A stretch of 64,000 nt of DNA from UBA10324 sp038326325. Lineage in GTDB: Bacteria; Bacteroidota; Bacteroidia; Chitinophagales; UBA10324. Of the stretch, positions 25,646-34,963 are shown piece after piece (position 1 is the stretch's first letter; each line of letters opens with the position of its first letter). Under the pieces are notes generated by a model. The model had not been told where the DNA came from. It worked only from the letters and a program-made list of their open reading frames with translations, and ran no database searches. The translations under genes and the position numbers were made by a program. The stretch is taken from NCBI GenBank assembly GCA_038326325.1, contig JBBQJW010000001.1, positions 304,344 through 368,343 of the forward strand, given 5' to 3'.

Positions 25646-27340
25646 TTATGCTTTATTCAACTTACTATGCCTGTAACCATAAAGCAGGTAAACAACTAAT
25701 CCGATAACCAACCAGGTGGCGAACCACGACCAGTTGGAAACAGCCATACCGGTAAGCAGGTAGCAACACGACAAAACTCCGAGTACAGGAATAAGTGAAA
25801 AATTTTTGATGAAAGAAAAAATCGCCATCACGAAACACAACACAATGAACACGAGCATCGGAATATTCTGTGCTGCATTTTCCGCATTTACATTCAGCAG
25901 GTTTTTGAAGTAATCAGGAAACTGATAGTACAGAAACGAAAATGTAACAGCAACAATCGCTGGCACTAAAAATTTTCCATTGATATAAGGCAATTGAAAA
26001 CTATTGCCTGAAGAATTTTTTTCTTTTCGCGGAAGCATGAGTACACCACCGCACACGAGCACGAACGCGAATAGTGTTCCAATGCTGGTAAAGTCGAGAA
26101 CAAAATTTTCGTCGGTGAAAAAAAGTGGAACACCTACTACCAAACCAGTAATGATTGTAGCGAAGCCAGGAGTTTTATATTTCGGATGAATGTTCGAAAA
26201 CTTTTTCGGAAGCAAACCATCACGACTCATGCTCATCCAAATTCTTGGTTGTCCCATTTGAAAAACGAGAAGGACGCTCGTCATCGCAACAACAGCGGCA
26301 ATGGAAACGATGAACAGCATCCACTTCACACCCGTAATTTTAAAAATTTCGGCGAGTGGGTCGCTCACATTGAGTTGAGAATATTTTACCATACCGGTTA
26401 GCACAAGCGAAAGAATAATATAGAGCACGGTGCAAATGACCAATGAGTAAATCATTCCGCGTGGTAAATCGCGTTGCGGATTTTTACTCTCTTCTGCGAG
26501 CGTTGACACAGCGTCAAAACCAATGTAGGCGAAAAACACGGCGGCTACTCCACTCATTACACCGCCAAAACCATTTGGCATAAACGGAGTCCAGTTATCA
26601 ATGTCAACATAAAAACATCCGACAACAATCACGAGTACAATCACAATCAGTTTTATCGCAACCATCGTATTACTGAAATTGCGCGACTCTTTCACACCAA
26701 CATAAACCAACCAGGTGATGAGCGCGTTGATGATGACGGCAGGTAAATCGAAAATGATTCTCAGGTTAGAAATCATTGGCGCGGTATTCCATGCAGTGAG
26801 TCCTTCACCTGTAACACTCTTGAGCGCCGCTTGATGCGCAGCTGTATAGTTGATGGTGAGCCATTCAGGAATATGCAGCCCAATCGCACCAATGAGATTT
26901 GTAAAATATCCGCTCCACGCGAACGCTACATAAATATTTCCAATCGAATATTCCATCAACAAAGCCCAGCCAATAATCCACGCAAACATTTCGCCGAAAG
27001 CAACATAAGAATAAGTGTATGCACTGCCGGAAGTCGGAACGCGCGATGCGAACTCGGCGTAACACAAAGCGGTAAATCCGCACGCGACCGCGCAAATGAT
27101 AAAAAGAAAAATCACACCGGGACCGCCACTGTAACAGGCAGCGCCCATCGAGCTGAAACTTCCTGCTCCAATAATTGCCGCGATACCAAATGCCGTGAGG
27201 TCGCGCACGCGAAGAGTTCTTGTCAACGCCACTTCACCTGTATCACTCGACGGATTGTGTTCTGAATCGTGCTGTCCGAGTTTTACTTCTTCGAGCAATT
27301 GTGTCAGCGGTTTTTTGCGGAACAGTGGTTTGAAATTCAT
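25646..27340 (-). CDS. APC family cationic amino-acid permease
   Basis: 564 residues from the methionine at 27340. An in-frame methionine 23 codons upstream (27409) gives a polar extension unlike the family. The N-terminus MNFKPLFRKKPL, the block LRVRDLTAFGIAAIIGAGSFSSMG (first transmembrane helix with the unwound GxG), the ICAVACGFTALCYAEFASRVP segment and about 12-14 further helices are typical of YfnA/CAT-like transporters. It imports or exchanges amino acids at the inner membrane. It is a single gene, convergent with nothing and divergent from the toxin-antitoxin pair. Confidence 0.9.
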   Translation of the reverse strand: MNFKPLFRKKPLTQLLEEVKLGQHDSEHNPSSDTGEVALTRTLRVRDLTAFGIAAIIGAGSFSSMGAACYSGGPGVIFLFIICAVACGFTALCYAEFASRVPTSGSAYTYSYVAFGEMFAWIIGWALLMEYSIGNIYVAFAWSGYFTNLIGAIGLHIPEWLTINYTAAHQAALKSVTGEGLTAWNTAPMISNLRIIFDLPAVIINALITWLVYVGVKESRNFSNTMVAIKLIVIVLVIVVGCFYVDIDNWTPFMPNGFGGVMSGVAAVFFAYIGFDAVSTLAEESKNPQRDLPRGMIYSLVICTVLYIILSLVLTGMVKYSQLNVSDPLAEIFKITGVKWMLFIVSIAAVVAMTSVLLVFQMGQPRIWMSMSRDGLLPKKFSNIHPKYKTPGFATIITGLVVGVPLFFTDENFVLDFTSIGTLFAFVLVCGGVLMLPRKEKNSSGNSFQLPYINGKFLVPAIVAVTFSFLYYQFPDYFKNLLNVNAENAAQNIPMLVFIVLCFVMAIFSFIKNFSLIPVLGVLSCCYLLTGMAVSNWSWFATWLVIGLVVYLLYGYRHSKLNKA

Positions 27341-27422
27341 TGATAAAAATATGTTTCGGGTAAACCTAATAGTTTGCGATTGTTGTTGCAAGTTCATTTG
27401 GTTTTTCAATTACAGAAAAAAG

Positions 27423-27451
27423 TTGAAAATCATTTTCAAAAAATATCTTTG
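27423..27451 (+). promoter_or_regulatory. Promoter of the toxin-antitoxin pair
   Basis: TTG at 27423-27425 and TATCTTTG at 27444-27451 match the Bacteroidota -33/-7 pattern (TTTG and TAnnTTTG) with 18 bases between them. The antitoxin ATG follows at 27466, giving a very short leader. This is the best promoter match that I see in the window. Confidence 0.55.
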
Positions 27452-27465
27452 TAAAAAATAAAATC

Positions 27466-27663
27466 ATGGAAGGATTACTATTGACAGGCGAATCAAAAAA
27501 AGATGTGAAAATGTTAGAAGAGCTGGCTCGCAAAATCGGTTTGAAGACACGAAGTATTAATAAGGAAGAAATGGAAGAGTTAGGGTTAATCGCCGCTATG
27601 AAAAAAGGAAGAACCGGTGTTTATGTAAACACGGAAAGTTATTTGAAAAAACTGAAGTCGTAG
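27466..27663 (+). CDS. Probable antitoxin of a RelE/ParE-type module
   Basis: 65 residues, highly charged, predicted helical (KKDVKMLEELARKIG), ending YVNTESYLKKLKS. It resembles small antitoxin partners of RelE/ParE toxins that lack an obvious DNA-binding domain. The stop codon TAG shares its last base with the GTG start of the next gene, a typical toxin-antitoxin overlap. The function is inferred from size and partner. Confidence 0.65.
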   Translation: MEGLLLTGESKKDVKMLEELARKIGLKTRSINKEEMEELGLIAAMKKGRTGVYVNTESYLKKLKS

Positions 27664-27929
27664 TGAAAGTAAAAGTTGATAAAAGTTTTCAGCGCGATAC
27701 TGATAAACTCAGCGACAAAAAACTTTCAAGAAAAATAGCTGCCTGTATCGAAGCGATGGAAAAATGCAATTCGCTGAATGAAATTTCTAATCTTAAAAAA
27801 CTTCATGGTAGCAAAAATTATTATCGCATTCGCATTGGTGATTACAGAGCAGGTGTATATGTCAGCGGAAACGAAATAATTTTTGAACGATTCCTTCATC
27901 GAAAAGAAATTTACAGATTTTATCCCTGA
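27663..27929 (+). CDS. RelE/ParE family toxin (putative mRNA interferase)
   Basis: 88 residues starting with GTG. The C-terminal half has the RelE pattern: ISNLKKLHGSKNYYRIRIGDYRAGVYV followed by IFERFLHRKEIYRFYP, with the basic Lys/Arg residues and terminal tyrosine used for mRNA cleavage by RelE-like toxins on the ribosome. It overlaps the antitoxin by one base. The neighbouring essential gene holB starts 64 bases later. Confidence 0.82.
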   Translation: MKVKVDKSFQRDTDKLSDKKLSRKIAACIEAMEKCNSLNEISNLKKLHGSKNYYRIRIGDYRAGVYVSGNEIIFERFLHRKEIYRFYP

Positions 27930-27993
27930 TAAAAAGCTAACGATGAAATCAGATTTATAAAACCCATTACCCTATTTTCATATCATTGTTCAA

Positions 27994-29130
27994 ATGCAAT
28001 TCTCCAACATCATCGGTCAGCAATCGTTAAAGCAGCAACTTGTTCAGAGTGTTACGAACAAGCGCGTGCCTCATGCTATTATGCTATTGGGACAGGAAGG
28101 AAGCGGACATCTTTCGCTCGCGGTTTCATTCGCTCAGTATTTGAATTGTGAAAACAGAAGTGTAACAGATAGTTGTGGTGAATGTCCATCATGCCTCAAA
28201 TCACAGAAATTAATTCATCCTGATATTCATTTCACTTACCCTGTAGTTTCAACGAAGGGAACAAAACCTAAGAGTGCAGATTTTATTGAAGAGTGGCGAA
28301 AGACTTTTTTTGAAAATCCATATCTCAACATTCAGGATTGGGTTGAATCATTGGATGCTGAAAATAAACAAGGAAACATCAGTGTCGAGGAGTGTCATGA
28401 AATAATTCGTTCGCTCAATTTTAAAACTTTTGAATCCACTTACAAAATTTACATCATTTGGATGCCGGAACTTTTAGGCAAGGAAGGAAATGTTTTATTA
28501 AAATCTTTAGAAGAACCGCCTGAGAACACCATTTTCATTTTAGTGGCTGATAATCAGGAACAGATTCTGAACACCATTTTGTCGCGTGTCCAAATGATGA
28601 AAGTTCCGCGGCTGAAGGATGAAGAAATTATTTTTCAATTAGAAACGAATTACAGTGTTACACCTAAGGAAGCACAATCAATAGCCAGACGAGTGGATGG
28701 GAATTTTAACGAAGCACTAAAACTTTCAAAAAATACTGAAGACGATAACGAAAAACTATACTTACTTTTTTTACGAATCTGTTTGAAAGGAAGTCATGAA
28801 GGAAAAACGCTGATAGATTTTTGCGATGAGGTGAATACACTCGGAAGAGAAAATCTGAAAGGTCTATTACGATATGGATTGGATTTAATGCGCGAAGTTT
28901 TTGTGCTCGAACACATCGGTGAATCGAAAGCGAGATTGAGCGAGAACGAACTGAAACTCGCCATTTACATTAATCACCGGCTGGCATTTAAAAGCAAAGA
29001 GGAGATAATTAAGAAACTCGAAGAAAGTTGTTTTCACTTGGAGAGGAACGCAAATCCGAAAATTCTGTTCATGAATCTCGGCATATTCCTGTCGCACCTG
29101 TTAAAAAGGAATGAATTAGTTTTGACCTGA
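27994..29130 (+). CDS. holB: DNA polymerase III delta' subunit
   Basis: 378 residues. AAA+ clamp-loader fold: IIGQQSLKQQLVQSV at the start, an altered P-loop GQEGSGHLSLA near residue 33 (delta' does not hydrolyse ATP), a zinc module with CGECPSC near 62-68, VLLKSLEEPPENTIFIL near 165 and a sensor-1-like LSRVQMMKVPRL. It loads the sliding clamp with DnaX and delta. Next comes a PSP1/RicT gene, the same neighbour seen in Firmicutes and many Bacteroidota. Confidence 0.9.
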   Translation: MQFSNIIGQQSLKQQLVQSVTNKRVPHAIMLLGQEGSGHLSLAVSFAQYLNCENRSVTDSCGECPSCLKSQKLIHPDIHFTYPVVSTKGTKPKSADFIEEWRKTFFENPYLNIQDWVESLDAENKQGNISVEECHEIIRSLNFKTFESTYKIYIIWMPELLGKEGNVLLKSLEEPPENTIFILVADNQEQILNTILSRVQMMKVPRLKDEEIIFQLETNYSVTPKEAQSIARRVDGNFNEALKLSKNTEDDNEKLYLLFLRICLKGSHEGKTLIDFCDEVNTLGRENLKGLLRYGLDLMREVFVLEHIGESKARLSENELKLAIYINHRLAFKSKEEIIKKLEESCFHLERNANPKILFMNLGIFLSHLLKRNELVLT

Positions 29131-29303
29131 ACCTTTATACTTGTCGGAAGAAAAAATTCACACTCGTTTTTCTTCTTTCTTCTTAAAAAACAAATCATGA
29201 AAAAAATTTCTAATAAAATAAATCTTATTGAGCGGTTAAATAGTTATTTGAGGGGGATGTCAATTATCAAATCATCTCATCACCAAATTATCAAATCAGT
29301 ATC

Positions 29304-30728
29304 ATGAGCTGTAACGGTTGCACTTCGGGTGCCGGGAAAGATGGTAAACCATCAGGATGTAAAAGTAACGGCTCATGTTCGAGTGGCGGATGCAATCGTC
29401 TCAACACTTACGATTGGCTTTCAGGAATTGCGGTTGGATACGATGATGAAATCACGCGCTTCGTTGAAGTGAGTTTTAAGAATGGTGCGCGCAAAGAAAT
29501 TTATCGCAACACCAATAAACTGATGGTTGATTCGCACGATGTGGTTGTGGTTGAAACTGATATGGGCGGCTACGATGTTGGCGTTGCTTCTCTAACTGGT
29601 GAACTTGTTCGCCTGCAGATGAAGCGGAAAAAAATTCAGGAAAATAATTCTACCATCAGAACTGTGATTCGTAAAGCAAACGAATACGATCAGAACAAAT
29701 GGGAAGAAGCTCGCAAGCGCGACCGCGATGCCATGATTCGCGCGCGAGCAATTGCAAACTCCATGAATCTTGATATGAAAATTGGCGATGTGGAATTTCA
29801 AGGTGATGGGAAAAAAGCAACTTTCTATTATATCGCTGAGAACAGAGTTGATTTTCGTGAGTTGATAAAAGCTTATGCAACTGAGTTCAAAGTGAAAGTT
29901 GAAATGAATCATATCGGTGCGCGACAGGAAGCTGCGCGCATTGGTGGTATTGGTTCATGTGGGAGAGAATTGTGTTGCAGTACATGGCTTACGGAATTTA
30001 AAGCAGTAACTACTTCGGCTGCGCGTTATCAGCAACTATCCATTAATCAGGCAAAACTTTCGGGTCAGTGCGGACGATTGAAATGTTGTTTGAATTACGA
30101 ACTCGATACTTACCTCGATGCACTTCAGGATTTTCCGAAGAATGTAGAAAAATTAGAAACTGAAAGTGGAATTGCTTATTTAATGAAGACAGATATTTTC
30201 CGTCGGCTGATGTTCTTCGCTTACAAGGAAAAAAATATTTTTCATCCTGTGCCCGTTGACAAGGTGATAGAAATTGTGGAGCTGAATAAAAACGGAACCA
30301 AGGCTGCTGACCTTGGCGATTTTGCTGTAACAGCTCCGAAACGAAAAACACAGGTGGAAGAAGAATTAAAATATGCTGATGTGGTTGGGCAAATTACTTT
30401 GGAACCATTGAGCAAAAAGAAATCGAAAAATAAAAACAAAGGAAGAGACAGAGGCGGTGACAGAAATCAACCACGACAATCAGCGGATAAAAAAAATCAA
30501 CCAATCAAAGATTCCGGATCTCAAATCGGAGCTCCAAAATCTCAACAGTCGCAGAAACCTAAACCGCAGGCGCCGCAACAAAAACAAAATCCGAATCAGC
30601 GGTCTCAGCAAAAACCGAATCAACAATCGAAACCGAATCCCAACCAAAATAAAAATCAGAACCAAAACCAAAATCGTACGAAACCAAATCGCGACGAGAG
30701 CGGACCGACAAGACCGTCGATTGGGTAG
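29304..30728 (+). CDS. ricT: PSP1 domain protein (RicT/YaaT family) with low-complexity tail
   Basis: 474 residues. The Gly/Ser/Cys-rich N-terminus (residues 1-30, six cysteines) is followed by the PSP1 domain (about 35-300), which carries the cysteine blocks CGRELCCSTWLTEF and CGRLKCCLNYE near 225 and 258. In B. subtilis these ligate an Fe-S cluster in a complex controlling RNA processing. The last about 115 residues are a Lys/Gln/Asn/Pro tail. The start overlaps the end of a 36-codon open frame (ATGA), which I do not accept as a gene. The neighbours holB and gldH are a conserved set. Confidence 0.88.
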   Translation: MSCNGCTSGAGKDGKPSGCKSNGSCSSGGCNRLNTYDWLSGIAVGYDDEITRFVEVSFKNGARKEIYRNTNKLMVDSHDVVVVETDMGGYDVGVASLTGELVRLQMKRKKIQENNSTIRTVIRKANEYDQNKWEEARKRDRDAMIRARAIANSMNLDMKIGDVEFQGDGKKATFYYIAENRVDFRELIKAYATEFKVKVEMNHIGARQEAARIGGIGSCGRELCCSTWLTEFKAVTTSAARYQQLSINQAKLSGQCGRLKCCLNYELDTYLDALQDFPKNVEKLETESGIAYLMKTDIFRRLMFFAYKEKNIFHPVPVDKVIEIVELNKNGTKAADLGDFAVTAPKRKTQVEEELKYADVVGQITLEPLSKKKSKNKNKGRDRGGDRNQPRQSADKKNQPIKDSGSQIGAPKSQQSQKPKPQAPQQKQNPNQRSQQKPNQQSKPNPNQNKNQNQNQNRTKPNRDESGPTRPSIG

Positions 30729-30772
30729 TTGAAAGTTGTTGGTTGTTGGTTTCTTAATGAGATAAAAATTAA

Positions 30773-31252
30773 ATGAGCTCGATCCTGAAAATATTTTTTC
30801 TTCTATTCTTATCTCTTTCACTTTTTAGTTGTGATAAGAATCGAGTGTTTGAAAAAAATGTAACTGTAGAAAAATCAATCTGGAGCAGCGCCGATAAAAT
30901 GAATTTCGAAGTGGATGTGATCGACACCACAGCCACTTATAATGTTTATATCAATGTTCGCCATGCAAGCATTTATCCATACAGCAATTTATGGTTGATG
31001 GTAACAACTATTTCTCCTGATGGCACTTCACAAAAACAACGGGTTGAAGTTTCTTTGGCAGATGAAGAAGGTGCATGGCATGGTGAAGGCATGGGTGATA
31101 TCTGGGATTTAAAATATCTGGCACAACAAAATGCGCGGTTCGTTAAAAAAGGGAAATATTCTTTTCAGTTCGAACAGATAATGCGGCAAGATCCTATACC
31201 AGGAATTATGGCGATGGGATTGCGAGTGGAACAAACGACTCCCCTAAATTAA
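30773..31252 (+). CDS. gldH: Gliding motility lipoprotein GldH
   Basis: 159 residues. The signal peptide ends in a lipobox, SLFSC, with Cys near residue 20. The mature part matches GldH: FEKNVTVEKSIWSSADKMNFEV, then YNVYINVRHASIYPYSNLWLMV and LSGD-like edges, with a terminal MGLRVE. GldH is an outer-membrane-associated lipoprotein needed for gliding and stabilising the T9SS/GldJ apparatus in Flavobacterium. It lies 45 bases after ricT and is probably co-transcribed. The window also carries T9SS cargo and a SprB-like adhesin. Confidence 0.88.
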   Translation: MSSILKIFFLLFLSLSLFSCDKNRVFEKNVTVEKSIWSSADKMNFEVDVIDTTATYNVYINVRHASIYPYSNLWLMVTTISPDGTSQKQRVEVSLADEEGAWHGEGMGDIWDLKYLAQQNARFVKKGKYSFQFEQIMRQDPIPGIMAMGLRVEQTTPLN

Positions 31253-32127
31253 AGAGTAAACACTCTCGAAATATTAAAACCGAGTTTCAGATTTCCTTTT
31301 GTTACATCCCCTTTTGTATAGGGAATTGCCTGCGCTTCATTAATACCAAAACTATTAGTGAAGAAAAATTGAAACACATGACCGCCGGTTTCTAAATCAA
31401 TTCCGAAGCCTAAACTGTTGTGATAATCAGAAAAATTAGAAGTGTATTTATTGATGCGATAACAATATTCAGCAGTAAGTGCAGCGCGTTTTGAAATTTT
31501 CATTCTTCCCATTCCGACTATTGAAAAAATATCATTCTGGTCGGTAATATGAGTCATCAGATTGTAATGAACCAATGTTGGTGAAATCTGAAAAGAAAAA
31601 GCTTCAGAAAATTTTCGCGCAATCATAATTTGATGAACATAACTGAACCGATCATCGAAATAATGATATTCAGGTTGCGCAGTGTTTGTACTTTTCAACC
31701 CATTCACATTCATCTCGCTGAAAACTGTTACACTTACAGGCATCCTATTATTTTCTGTTTGTCGCAGCAACCGATATTTTAAATAGCCAGAGTAAAGTTT
31801 GTCGCTCGATGTGCGACTGATTCCAACTTCAAATCTTCCGTTGTAACTGTAGTTGAAAGAAAGATTCAAACTCGCCGGTCCATCCAATCCATAAAATCCA
31901 TATCCACCCGAACTCAAATCACCAAATCGATGAGCCACTCGAAATTCCAATGTGCGCTTGCCCGCAGTTTCTATTGTGTGAAAATTTACCAGTCGAGTTC
32001 CTTTAAAAGTAGCATGAACTATTTCATTTTTTTTAATTGCTGAATCATTCAACATGTCAGAAATATCCTGAGAAGATGCAAATTGAAAAAGATTCATCAT
32101 CGTGATGAACACAAAAATTCTTTTCAT
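31249..32127 (-). CDS. DUF5777 family outer-membrane beta-barrel protein
   Basis: 292 residues from the methionine at 32127, which gives a signal peptide MKRIFVFITMMNLFQFASSQ; an extension of ten residues upstream is possible. The mature protein alternates short beta strands (FRVAHRFGDLSSGGYGFYGLDG, then paired aromatic strands), ending in an aromatic-rich strand ISRVFTL as in outer-membrane barrels. DUF5777 proteins are usually encoded beside haem-binding or cytochrome c lipoproteins, as here. The four-base overlap with the end of gldH is convergent. Confidence 0.8.
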   Translation of the reverse strand: MKRIFVFITMMNLFQFASSQDISDMLNDSAIKKNEIVHATFKGTRLVNFHTIETAGKRTLEFRVAHRFGDLSSGGYGFYGLDGPASLNLSFNYSYNGRFEVGISRTSSDKLYSGYLKYRLLRQTENNRMPVSVTVFSEMNVNGLKSTNTAQPEYHYFDDRFSYVHQIMIARKFSEAFSFQISPTLVHYNLMTHITDQNDIFSIVGMGRMKISKRAALTAEYCYRINKYTSNFSDYHNSLGFGIDLETGGHVFQFFFTNSFGINEAQAIPYTKGDVTKGNLKLGFNISRVFTL

Positions 32128-32137
32128 AAAGTATTTT

Positions 32138-32512
32138 TTAGTTGTTAGGTGCACCATCGTTCACCCATTTCTGCAATTTAGCAATATCACAATTACTCAA
32201 TTTTGTATTAGGTGGCATAGGAAAAAAGCCTGATTGTTGCTTTACATCTCCCATTAACTGACCAGAGGCAACATAATTATTTAGTGCGCTATAGGAGTCA
32301 AGCAAAATCCCCCCAGAGCCCCCCGAATTATTTGTGCTGTGGCATTGCATACAATAACTATTTATGATTCCGGTTACTGTTACACTATAAGTTACATTGG
32401 TGGAGTCGCATGTTGCTGAAGTTGATGGCGGATAGAGTTTATCGTATTTATCATAATAGCATCCGGAAAAAATCAAGACAAGAATTGTCACAACACAAAG
32501 TGGTTTTTTCAT
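32138..32512 (-). CDS. Cytochrome c-type (CxxCH) lipoprotein
   Basis: 124 residues from the methionine at 32512; the longer form starts at 32551. The signal peptide ends LIFSGC, a lipobox. One haem motif, CMQCH, lies about 45 residues in, followed by a Gly/Ser-rich loop and MPPNTKLSNCDIAKLQKWVNDGAP. The MPP and W-x-x-x-GAP ends are typical of the planctomycete-type cytochrome c domain. Probably a periplasmic or surface electron carrier paired with the DUF5777 protein 10 bases downstream. Confidence 0.78.
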   Translation of the reverse strand: MKKPLCVVTILVLIFSGCYYDKYDKLYPPSTSATCDSTNVTYSVTVTGIINSYCMQCHSTNNSGGSGGILLDSYSALNNYVASGQLMGDVKQQSGFFPMPPNTKLSNCDIAKLQKWVNDGAPNN

Positions 32513-32651
32513 ACTTTCAAAAATAATTTTTATCAACTCCAAATTTTTCATTTCAGCAAATGAAAGCCATAATGATTTAAAGGCTAAAATAATTCAACAA
32601 ATTTTTTAACATCAAAGTTTGAATTGTTTCGCATAAACGGTTGTAAATAAA

Positions 32652-32690
32652 AACAGACCTTTCAAATTGAAAGGTCTGTTGTAAAAAATT
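32652..32690 (-). terminator. Rho-independent terminator
   Basis: Near-perfect inverted repeat with 14-base arms (AACAGACCTTTCAA and its complement, one base between) followed on the minus strand by a T-rich tract. It ends the T9SS protein gene at 32716. Confidence 0.8.
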
Positions 32691-32715
32691 GTAAATACCA
32701 ACTTCTTTAAAAAAA

Positions 32716-33375
32716 CTATTGAACTATAATTTTAAAAGTACCTTTTCTTCCATCATTCAATTTTATTTCAAGTAAATAAATCCCTGAAGAAATATTTTCT
32801 AATTGTATCTGATTTCTGTCGCCTGATAAATTTTCAATTCGCTTTCCATTCAAATCATAAATATTCGATTCAGCAATTGCAATTTGTGTTTGATTAAAAA
32901 TCACGATTTGATTTTTTGACACGGAACCGACAAATAATTCTGAATTCAGCTTCAAATCATTCACTCCATTCGGGAAAAGAACATGAACATGTTCCTGTAC
33001 TGTATCACCAATTAATGTATCAACTGCTGACATGGCAACAGGCCAAATGACAACTACATTATCGCCAAGTGTAAATGAATTTGAAACGCTAATTAAAAAT
33101 TGCAGTCCTGTGAATTGTGTAGTTGCACTTGCCGCAATTGTAAATGATGAACCCGTAATTAAATCATTTATTGGTGTGCCTTGCACGGTTGCTTTAGCAG
33201 CAAGAGTTCCTGTAAAATCAGTAGCTGCATTATTGGTAAACGAAATTGACATGGGTATTGTCTGATTCAGATAAGCAGTGTCAATAAGTGTAACATTCGT
33301 TATGCTGATATTTGTTTGAGCAAAAACCGAACTCGAAAGACTTAAAGCAAAAATGGCAAGTAGAACTTTTTTCAT
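32716..33375 (-). CDS. Small secreted protein with T9SS C-terminal sorting domain
   Basis: 219 residues. A signal peptide (1-19, SSVFAQ) is followed by an Ig-like beta domain (about 20-130) and a C-terminal type A sorting domain of about 75 residues with NLSGDRNQIQLENISSGIYL and a basic end. It is exported by Sec and then through the T9SS, losing the C-terminal domain. The function of the mature domain is not recognisable. A strong terminator follows. Confidence 0.78.
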   Translation of the reverse strand: MKKVLLAIFALSLSSSVFAQTNISITNVTLIDTAYLNQTIPMSISFTNNAATDFTGTLAAKATVQGTPINDLITGSSFTIAASATTQFTGLQFLISVSNSFTLGDNVVVIWPVAMSAVDTLIGDTVQEHVHVLFPNGVNDLKLNSELFVGSVSKNQIVIFNQTQIAIAESNIYDLNGKRIENLSGDRNQIQLENISSGIYLLEIKLNDGRKGTFKIIVQ

Positions 33376-33431
33376 GGTGTTGATTTATTGTTCAAAGTTA
33401 AATGTATAAAACATTTTGTCGTTTCAGAAAT

Positions 33432-33439
33432 TATATTTG
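33432..33439 (+). promoter_or_regulatory. Candidate -7 element for the 33468 gene
   Basis: TATATTTG fits TAnnTTTG and lies 28 bases ahead of the ATG at 33468. A TTTG at 33415-33418 is upstream, but the 13-base spacing is shorter than usual. Confidence 0.4.
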
Positions 33440-33467
33440 TCTTACGCCTTCATAAATTTCTAATCAA

Positions 33468-34943
33468 ATGGATATTCTGAATCAGGTAATCGCACGGATG
33501 AACAAAGAAGACATTCGTCATTACAAATTGTACGCATCACGAATGGAGTACAGCCACGACAGAAAGGACATTTCACTCTTCGATCACATTCGCGAAGCAG
33601 GCGAAAGTTACACCGAAGCGGAAGCAATAAAAAAATTCTATCCACCTTATAACCGTAATGCGTATTACCGACTCAAGCACCGCCTTCTGCAAGTGCTCAA
33701 TAAATCCTTACTACTTCAATATGTAGAAAGTCAGGACGAGATTTTTATTCATGCATTGTTTGGGTTGTACAAGCATCAGTTCAATCAGAATAATTTTAGT
33801 GTAGCACGGTATTATTTGAAGAAGGCAGAGAGTAAAGCAATTGCAATTGAGTACTTCGAAATGCTTGATATTATTTACTCTGAATACATTCGGTTATCGA
33901 ACACACTCGTCAACATTAACCCTGAAGATTATATTGAAAAACGACAAAAAAATTATGAGAAACTTAGTAAGCTTCGAGAAATAGATCAAGTACTCGCAGC
34001 AATCAATTACCGAATAAAACTTTCGCAGAATTTTTCTTCTGACACATCGCTTATCAAGTTGCTTGAAAAAACTTTGAAAGAATTTTCTTCTGATAAAGAA
34101 TTATCGAAGAGCGCACAGTTTCAGTTTAGAATGATTAATGCAGTAAGCCGAACACTGTTACAGAAGCACGAATACAAAACGCTGGAAAAATATTTGCTCA
34201 CTGCATATAAAAATTTTCAGAAGAAGCGCATGTTTAACAAGAGCACTCACGAACACAAGTTAGAGATGCTCACTTTTATTGTGAATACACTTTTTAAAAA
34301 CAAAAAATATAAAGAGTCATTAGAGTGGAGCGAAAAATTACGCGCTTCGATGGAAGAACACAATCGCTTACTTTACAATAAATACTTAGTGTTTTATTAC
34401 AACGCACAAACAATAAACTATTCGGTCGTGAATCCTGACAAAGCAATTGAGTTGCTGGAAGAATTAAAATCGGGACCAGTACTGAAATCAATTCCATTTT
34501 ATGAAATTTTTGTTTATCTCAATCTTGCAATATTTTATTTTGATAAAAAGAATTACGACAAGAGCATTCGCCACATTATTAAAATGGGATTGCTCGACTC
34601 TTACAAAAAAGCTGATAGTGGTTTGAAATTAAAAATTGCTGTATGCGAACTGATGATTCGGTATGAGTTGAAAGAAATGGATACCATTAATTATCGTCTC
34701 GTGCAAATGAAAAATGATTTTAAAGATTTACTGAAAGAAGATGATTACCTGCGCGAAAAAAATATGTTATCGATGATTGAAATGCTTTCGAAATCTATTT
34801 CAAAAAATCAGGAACAAAAATTATTAGAGCTGATGAAAGATTTTATTCAGAAAGATAAAGATGCCGACAACGATGTGATAAAATATGTACCGTGGCTGAA
34901 AGGGCAATTAGAAACGCTGAAAGCAAAATCATTGGAAGATTAA
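33468..34943 (+). CDS. Conserved helical protein of unknown function
   Basis: 491 residues, no signal peptide or membrane segment. The whole protein looks alpha-helical, with repeated helix-turn-helix pairs of about 35-40 residues reminiscent of TPR arrays (for example LYNKYLVFYYNAQTINYSV and NPDKAIELLEEL, LAIFYFDKKNYDKSIRHI), so a scaffold or binding role is plausible. The N-terminus resembles a small helical domain with many Lys/Arg/Tyr residues (HYKLYASRMEY). I do not recognise a named family. The DinB-like gene follows 20 bases later, suggesting one transcript. Confidence 0.75.
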   Translation: MDILNQVIARMNKEDIRHYKLYASRMEYSHDRKDISLFDHIREAGESYTEAEAIKKFYPPYNRNAYYRLKHRLLQVLNKSLLLQYVESQDEIFIHALFGLYKHQFNQNNFSVARYYLKKAESKAIAIEYFEMLDIIYSEYIRLSNTLVNINPEDYIEKRQKNYEKLSKLREIDQVLAAINYRIKLSQNFSSDTSLIKLLEKTLKEFSSDKELSKSAQFQFRMINAVSRTLLQKHEYKTLEKYLLTAYKNFQKKRMFNKSTHEHKLEMLTFIVNTLFKNKKYKESLEWSEKLRASMEEHNRLLYNKYLVFYYNAQTINYSVVNPDKAIELLEELKSGPVLKSIPFYEIFVYLNLAIFYFDKKNYDKSIRHIIKMGLLDSYKKADSGLKLKIAVCELMIRYELKEMDTINYRLVQMKNDFKDLLKEDDYLREKNMLSMIEMLSKSISKNQEQKLLELMKDFIQKDKDADNDVIKYVPWLKGQLETLKAKSLED

Positions 34944-34963
34944 AATAATAAAATTTAAAAATC

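Noticed and set aside
26831..27265. 144-codon open frame on the plus strand opposite the APC permease gene
   Set aside because: It is antisense to an obvious 12-helix transporter. Its protein is Arg/Ser/Thr-rich with no domain, as expected of a shadow frame.
29197..29307. 36-codon open frame whose TGA overlaps the ricT ATG
   Set aside because: Half of it is made of ATCAAATCA direct repeats typical of Bacteroidota intergenic DNA, with no recognisable domain. The overlap with the ATG can arise by chance.
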